Below, piece by piece: positions 5,321 through 7,872 of a DNA stretch of 7,872 nucleotides. Location: the NCBI GenBank assembly GCA_964530165.1, contig CAZGYE010000277.1, positions 1 through 7,872 on the forward strand, in the 5' to 3' direction. The notes beneath the pieces were generated by a model. That model was not told the origin of the DNA. It saw only the letters and a list, made by a program, of their open reading frames with translations, and ran no database searches. A program made the translations under genes and the position numbers. How positions within the stretch are numbered: position 1 is the first letter of the stretch; the number at the start of each line of letters is the position of its first letter. The DNA comes from CAZGYE01 sp964530165. Its GTDB lineage: Bacteria > Planctomycetota > Planctomycetia > Planctomycetales > Planctomycetaceae.

Positions 5321-6867
5321 TGATTCACCGCCTCCGGCTCATAGACGGACCACCGCAGTCCGGCCGCATTCGGATCGCGGCTCGCCGCCGCTGTCAGCAA
5401 CATCAGGTCGGTTCCTCGAATGTGGTCGGCTACGTCCACACGATTCGCCTCGTCCAGCCGCTCCCAGAGATCCTGCGGGAGCGAAAAAACGGCGGCGCGG
5501 AACCGATTCAAAACAACGTCGATCGCCGTCTTGCACTTCTCGCCGTCCGAGAGGTCTGCGAAGAACGTGTCGCCGCGGGCCTCGGTGTAGACGGCGAGAC
5601 GGGTATCCGCCCCGTCGTTCCCGGATGCGACGATTTTGAACGGCCCGCCCATCTTGGCGACGGCATCCGTCAGCACGTCGTTTGTGCCGACGGCCGACTC
5701 CCGCAGGAATTGCGCGTCCAGATCGGACTCGTTGGCCTGCTCCTGGAGTCGCCGCGCCTGTTGTTCGCGCTGGAGCGCGTCCCGGACCCGTGCGCCTTCC
5801 TCGATGGCAGCGCGGGCCTGATCGACGGTTTCCTTGGCGGCCTGCACCTCGGCGTCATCCGGCACAGTGGCCTGACGACCAAGAGCGATCGACTGACGCC
5901 AGCCCTCGGTCAGGTGGTTGTGTTGTCGGGCCGCGTCGCGCTGTCGCTCGGCGTTTCCAGCAGCGGTGCAGCGCTCCCGGAGTACGGTCTCCGCCTCCGC
6001 GAGCTGCCGCTGAAGTTTCTCGACTTCCTCGATGGCGAGATTCCGGGCGGCGGTCGCGTCGGCGACAGCCTGTTCGGTCTCGGCGACGGACGGACCGCTG
6101 TAGGATTTCTGCGTGTCGTGCAACTGTGTCTCGGCTTCCATAGCCTGCTCCCGCAGCCGCAGACCGCTCTCCCGCATCTGAACCAGTTCGGTGTGTGCGG
6201 TGACTGCCGCCTCCAGCGCAGCCTGTAATTCGGCCGAGTCGTGCGGTGCCGAGAGATCGACGCCTTCATTCGCCTGCCGATGTGCGGAGGCTGTCGCCCG
6301 TTGGCTTTCGGCGACCTGCGCCCGCGCCCTTGACGCCGCCTCGAAGTCGCGCTTGATCGCAGCCGCCATGTCAACCAGGTCGCCCGTCTTCAGGGAAGCG
6401 GGACTGACAATCTCGCGGAAATGTTCCGCGTCGTGCGCCAGATGAATGAACCGCTCCGGCAGGGCCATCTCACCGGAGAGGGCTACAAGCGTTTTGATCC
6501 GCCGTGCATCGGCGGCGACGGGATCTTTGAAGCCAGGGTCGATCAGTTCGGCCGTGTGAAAGTCGGTCTCGACGTTGGCGATCAGACACTCGCCCGTTTT
6601 CCGGTTCGCACCGCCTCGGACGACGCGGATACAAGAGCCGAAGCCGCTCACCTTCCCGTTGACCGTTCCGTCCCGGCTTTCCAACCGCCCCCGGCCGGTC
6701 GTCAGCTTGTCTACCGCGTTCAGCGCGGTGGACTTCCCCACGCCGTTCGGTCCGTCGAGTACGACGACCTTGCCCGGCAGCGCCGGCAGCGAAAGGCGCA
6801 CGATCGGCCCGATGTTTTCGATTTCGATTTCGTCGACGACTGTCGCTCTACCGTTGTTTCCGCTCAT
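5317..6867 (-). CDS. SMC/RecF/SbcC-like AAA ATPase (516 aa)
   Basis: This is an ABC-type ATPase of the SMC/RecF/SbcC group, working in DNA repair or recombination. The ATG at 6867 follows GGGGGAG by four bases; a start at 6885 lacks such support. Residues 12-38 (DEIEIENIGP onwards) form the N-terminal strands that lead to a Walker A, GPNGVGKST (39-47). The middle, about 180-400, is rich in Glu, Ala, Gln and Arg with heptad character, a short coiled coil with no CxxC zinc hook. The ABC signature is LSDGEK at 439-444. After it, the expected Walker B (hhhhDE) is replaced by AVFSLPQDLWERLDEANR (459-476), so the canonical acidic pair is missing from the strand end; LDEANR just downstream may compensate. 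LMLLTAAA (488-495) is the switch/H-loop strand, without an obvious His. It is much shorter than SbcC (about 1000 aa). Its co-translated neighbours are a zinc ribbon and a nuclease, analogous to SbcC-SbcD or T4 gp46-gp47 but with a different nuclease fold. Confidence 0.9.
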   Translation of the reverse strand: MSGNNGRATVVDEIEIENIGPIVRLSLPALPGKVVVLDGPNGVGKSTALNAVDKLTTGRGRLESRDGTVNGKVSGFGSCIRVVRGGANRKTGECLIANVETDFHTAELIDPGFKDPVAADARRIKTLVALSGEMALPERFIHLAHDAEHFREIVSPASLKTGDLVDMAAAIKRDFEAASRARAQVAESQRATASAHRQANEGVDLSAPHDSAELQAALEAAVTAHTELVQMRESGLRLREQAMEAETQLHDTQKSYSGPSVAETEQAVADATAARNLAIEEVEKLQRQLAEAETVLRERCTAAGNAERQRDAARQHNHLTEGWRQSIALGRQATVPDDAEVQAAKETVDQARAAIEEGARVRDALQREQQARRLQEQANESDLDAQFLRESAVGTNDVLTDAVAKMGGPFKIVASGNDGADTRLAVYTEARGDTFFADLSDGEKCKTAIDVVLNRFRAAVFSLPQDLWERLDEANRVDVADHIRGTDLMLLTAAASRDPNAAGLRWSVYEPEAVNQ

Positions 6868-6883
6868 TAGTCTCCCCCGTCTC

Positions 6884-6935
6884 AAAAACCGGCGCCGGCC
6901 GACCGCCCTTGGCGCATCACGGCAAGCCGGCGCCG
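6884..6935 (-). terminator. Intergenic inverted repeat followed by T5: possible intrinsic terminator or attenuator
   Basis: CGGCGCCGGC at 6890-6899 and GCCGGCGCCG at 6926-6935 form a perfect 10-bp stem with a 26-nt loop. Read on the minus strand, the stem is followed after one G by five T residues (6888-6884). It lies in the 87-bp gap between the 138-aa gene and the ATPase gene, and ends 17 bp before the ATPase start. The loop is long and the T-tract short, so partial termination or a processing or attenuation site is more likely than a full stop. Confidence 0.42.
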
Positions 6936-6939
6936 TGGA

Positions 6940-6958
6940 TTGACCGGACTTCGGTCAA
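6940..6958 (-). other. Hairpin overlapping the stop codon of the 138-aa gene
   Basis: TTGACCG (6940-6946) and CGGTCAA (6952-6958) make a perfect 7-bp stem with a 5-nt loop. On the minus-strand transcript the hairpin includes the TGA stop (6957-6955) of the 138-aa gene and precedes the larger hairpin at 6890-6935. Tandem hairpins here could protect an upstream csrA mRNA segment from 3' decay, or slow ribosomes at the stop. The role is unknown. Confidence 0.45.
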
Positions 6959-7371
6959 GCGACGGTTCTCGAATCGTTGACCTCATCCGGCTTGTCGGGC
7001 CGAACCGCTCGGCCCTGCTTGGTTTCCGTGTCGATCGGCTCCAACTTTGGTCGCTCCCCGCGCCGCAACGTGGCCTCGTGCTGTTCGGCCGCGTCGTAGA
7101 TGCGGGCGTATTCCGCCTTAGGCAGCTCGCCATCAATCGCGTATTCCAAGGCGGTGTTCTGGTATTCCAGAGCGCGGGCGAAGGCAAGCAATTCCCCGTA
7201 CCTCTGCTGCAACCGGAGGTACGCACCCGACAGGTAGCCGAACGCCCACGCGCTGTTGTAATCAGCCGGGCCTGCATCCCCGTCCCCGTTCTTCGCTCGG
7301 ATTTCATTGCAGTTCTCAAACTCGAAGCCCTCAAACCGTTCGTATCGCATGTGTGTTTGTGGCCGTTTCAT
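6955..7371 (-). CDS. Hypothetical protein, 138 aa, translationally coupled to csrA
   Basis: I do not recognise this protein. Its ATG at 7371 overlaps the TGA of csrA as ATGA, and GGGGAGG lies seven bases upstream, so the first ATG is preferred over Met8. The protein is hydrophilic with no membrane segment. Residues 40-95 are helical and aromatic-rich (SAWAFGYLSGAYLRLQQRYG at 40-59, then EYQNTALEYAIDGELPKAEY), with many Tyr, Ala and Glu residues. The C-terminal 35 residues (ERPKLEPIDTETKQGRAVRP onwards) are polar and likely disordered. Coupling to csrA implies that the two are needed in fixed proportion, so it might be a CsrA partner or antagonist (compare the role of FliW), but there is no visible similarity to support that. 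Early phage genes next to the leader often encode host-takeover proteins, an equally open possibility. Confidence 0.78.
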   Translation of the reverse strand: MKRPQTHMRYERFEGFEFENCNEIRAKNGDGDAGPADYNSAWAFGYLSGAYLRLQQRYGELLAFARALEYQNTALEYAIDGELPKAEYARIYDAAEQHEATLRRGERPKLEPIDTETKQGRAVRPDKPDEVNDSRTVA

Positions 7372-7547
7372 GCCGCGTCCTCCCCGTCACGCTGGATTGC
7401 CTGCCAGACTTCATGCCGGTGAATCGGGATTTCTCGCGGGGCTTGAAAGCCGAGACGCACCTTATCGCCGCGAACTTCCACGACCGTCACAACAATCGAG
7501 TTCCCGATGACCACCTTCTCATCCCTCTTTCGACTCAAGACCAGCAC
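7368..7547 (-). CDS. csrA: CsrA-family RNA-binding carbon storage regulator (59 aa, GTG start)
   Basis: This short gene starts with GTG at 7547, with AAAGGAG ending six bases upstream. CsrA is a small dimeric protein that binds GGA motifs in mRNA leaders and changes translation or stability. The protein lines up with E. coli CsrA (61 aa) along its whole length, beginning LVLSRKRDEKVVIGNSIVV (2-20) against LILTRRVGETLMIGDEVTV. Then come VEVRGDKVRLGFQAPREIPI (23-42) and HRHEVWQAIQ (43-52). Two key RNA-contacting positions are retained: the N-terminal strand with Leu4 and Arg44. It overlaps the next gene as ATGA. An accessory CsrA within an early phage operon could redirect host mRNAs or time phage gene expression. 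Its own Shine-Dalgarno contains GGA, so autoregulation is possible. The family assignment is very secure; the phage-regulatory role is inference. Confidence 0.94.
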   Translation of the reverse strand: MLVLSRKRDEKVVIGNSIVVTVVEVRGDKVRLGFQAPREIPIHRHEVWQAIQRDGEDAA

Positions 7548-7581
7548 TTGCGACTCCTTTCTGTTTCCGGTTCAGCTCCGG

Positions 7582-7671
7582 CTAAACCAACGGTTTCCGT
7601 TTGAAAATCAGACAAAGCGCAATCACCCCGGCGGCGATGACGCAGGCTGTGTGGGTTGATGTCCAAATCAT
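7582..7671 (-). CDS. Possible 29-aa single-pass membrane peptide upstream of csrA
   Basis: An ORF from ATG at 7671 to TAG at 7582 encodes a 29-residue peptide with a short polar start (MIWTSTHT), a hydrophobic stretch of about 14 residues (ACVIAAGVIALCLI, 9-22) and a basic end (FKRKPLV). This fits a small inner-membrane peptide with a cytoplasmic C-terminus. The ribosome binding signal is modest (AGGA eleven bases away, or GAGAGA next to the ATG). The frame stays open upstream to an ATG at 7839, but that extension is Pro/Arg-rich and overlaps the inverted repeats, so I do not believe it. It ends 34 bp before csrA and may be a leader peptide or a real microprotein. Confidence 0.35.
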   Translation of the reverse strand: MIWTSTHTACVIAAGVIALCLIFKRKPLV

Positions 7672-7701
7672 TTCTCTCGCGTCCTGGAAAAGACAAAACA
7701 T

Positions 7702-7749
7702 CCCCGCGTCGGCTCCGCCGACTGGCACCGAGTCCATGGCGACGCGGGG
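7702..7749 (-). promoter_or_regulatory. Leader RNA element with two mutually exclusive stems, one with a GGA triloop
   Basis: CCCCGCGTCG (7702-7711) and CGACGCGGGG (7740-7749) form a perfect 10-bp stem. Inside the same segment, GTCGGC (7708-7713) and GCCGAC (7717-7722) form a perfect 6-bp hairpin with a 3-nt loop. In the minus-strand RNA that loop reads GGA, the core of a CsrA site. The stems share bases 7708-7711, so only one can form at full length. The long stem is followed on the minus strand by a T-rich run (TTTTGTCTTTT, 7698-7688), giving it a terminator-like character. This could be an attenuator upstream of csrA. No test of folding energy was possible. Confidence 0.4.
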
Positions 7750-7766
7750 GTGCGGCAGAAACGAGC

Positions 7767-7818
7767 CGACCGGGCGCCTTGCCCCGACGGGAGAGGGACG
7801 CAAGGCGCGCTCGGGTCG
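7767..7818. repeat. Perfect 9-bp inverted repeat with outer arms in the leader
   Basis: GCGCCTTGC (7774-7782) and GCAAGGCGC (7800-7808) are perfect inverted copies separated by 17 bp. Beyond short bulges, CGACC (7767-7771) and GGTCG (7814-7818) can extend the pairing. As DNA it could be an operator for a dimeric regulator with a spaced two-fold site; as RNA it would be a stem-loop in the csrA operon leader. I found no convincing sigma70 -35/-10 pair beside it on the minus strand. Confidence 0.38.
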
Positions 7819-7824
7819 ACGCGG

Positions 7825-7847
7825 AAAAACCGCCGGCAACGGCCGGC
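7825..7847 (-). terminator. Probable rho-independent terminator of a gene to the right of the window
   Basis: Read on the minus strand, GCCGGC (7847-7842), a CGTT loop and GCCGGC (7837-7832) form a compact 6-bp all-GC hairpin, followed by GG and five T residues (7829-7825). This is the shape of a short intrinsic terminator for transcription arriving from beyond the right edge. If it works, a promoter for the csrA operon must lie between it and about 7680, or readthrough must be controlled. The T-run is short, so efficiency is uncertain. Confidence 0.45.
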
Positions 7848-7872
7848 TGGCATAGGGGCCGCAGACTTGTTC

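Larger units (their letters stand above)
7550..7872. other. Leader/intergenic region with no confident protein-coding gene
   Basis: Apart from the weak 29-aa ORF and the Shine-Dalgarno of csrA, this 320-bp stretch holds no ORF with credible codon use. It is dominated by GC-rich inverted repeats (7702-7749, 7767-7818, 7832-7847). I searched both strands by eye for sigma70 promoters, tRNA-like folds and repeat arrays and saw nothing I would report. It most likely carries the transcription and translation control of the csrA operon. Confidence 0.5.

Noticed and set aside
5092..6228. Long plus-strand open frame of 378 codons
   Set aside because: It is antisense to the SMC-like ATPase and the zinc-ribbon gene, has no credible motif, and runs across several real gene boundaries.
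5317..6867. SbcC/Rad50 with zinc hook
   Set aside because: No CxxC occurs in the coiled coil and the protein is half the SbcC length, so a smaller RecF/SMC-like ATPase is the better description.
7582..7839. Full-length 85-codon minus-strand reading upstream of csrA
   Set aside because: The first 45 codons are Pro/Arg-rich and coincide with strong inverted repeats. Only the last 29 codons look like a protein, so only that part is listed, at low confidence.
7672..7872. Sigma70 promoter for the csrA operon
   Set aside because: No -35/-10 pair with reasonable matches and spacing could be found on the minus strand by eye, so I do not list one although a promoter is expected.

Overview
The window looks like part of the early region (DNA replication, recombination and modification) of a tailed bacteriophage or prophage from a GC-rich bacterium. 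Every gene I can support is on the minus strand, so transcription runs from the right end (about 7870) towards position 1. The genes are tightly packed, with four ATGA stop/start overlaps and strong Shine-Dalgarno sequences. There are no rRNA, tRNA, IS, integrase or virion genes. The gene style, especially the N6-adenine methylase, the YdaU-like replication protein, the DnaC-like loader with a GTGKDHL P-loop and an accessory CsrA, reminds me of phages and prophages of Planctomycetota. That host assignment is an inference from memory, not something the sequence proves.

In the order of transcription: (1) Positions 7550-7872 are a structured leader. It holds a terminator-like hairpin, two further inverted repeats and at most one tiny membrane-peptide ORF. 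(2) csrA (7368-7547, GTG start, 59 aa) is translationally coupled to a 138-aa protein of unknown function (6955-7371). (3) An 87-bp intergenic segment holds two hairpins, one followed by T5, a possible attenuator. (4) A recombination cassette joined by ATGA overlaps follows: an SMC/RecF-like ATPase (5317-6867), a zinc-ribbon protein (5099-5320), a Cas4/RecB-like PD-(D/E)XK nuclease with four candidate Fe-S cysteines (4299-5102), and a 373-aa protein that I interpret as a phage single-strand annealing recombinase (3181-4302). (5) After a 102-aa unknown (2867-3175) comes a replication pair: a YdaU/DUF1376-like replisome organizer (1961-2833) and an overlapping DnaC-like helicase loader (1282-2046). 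(6) A tiny CxxC micro-ORF, a 215-aa coiled-coil/helix-hairpin-helix protein (531-1178) and a DNA adenine methyltransferase that runs off the left edge (1-508) complete the window.

The most interesting signal is inside the replisome-organizer gene. Four near-identical 9-bp units (consensus GCCGTTACA) sit at 11/12/11-bp spacing at 2437-2479. They abut a 70-bp tract of about 66% A+T in otherwise GC-rich DNA. The units fall in different reading frames, so protein repetition does not explain them. The layout copies the lambda origin inside gene O (iterons plus an AT-rich unwinding region), so I propose it as the phage replication origin. The second notable feature is the csrA leader, where two mutually exclusive RNA folds can be drawn, one of which presents a GGA triloop. 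Together the genes would load helicase at the internal origin, process and anneal DNA ends, and methylate the progeny DNA, with CsrA perhaps acting as a post-transcriptional switch.
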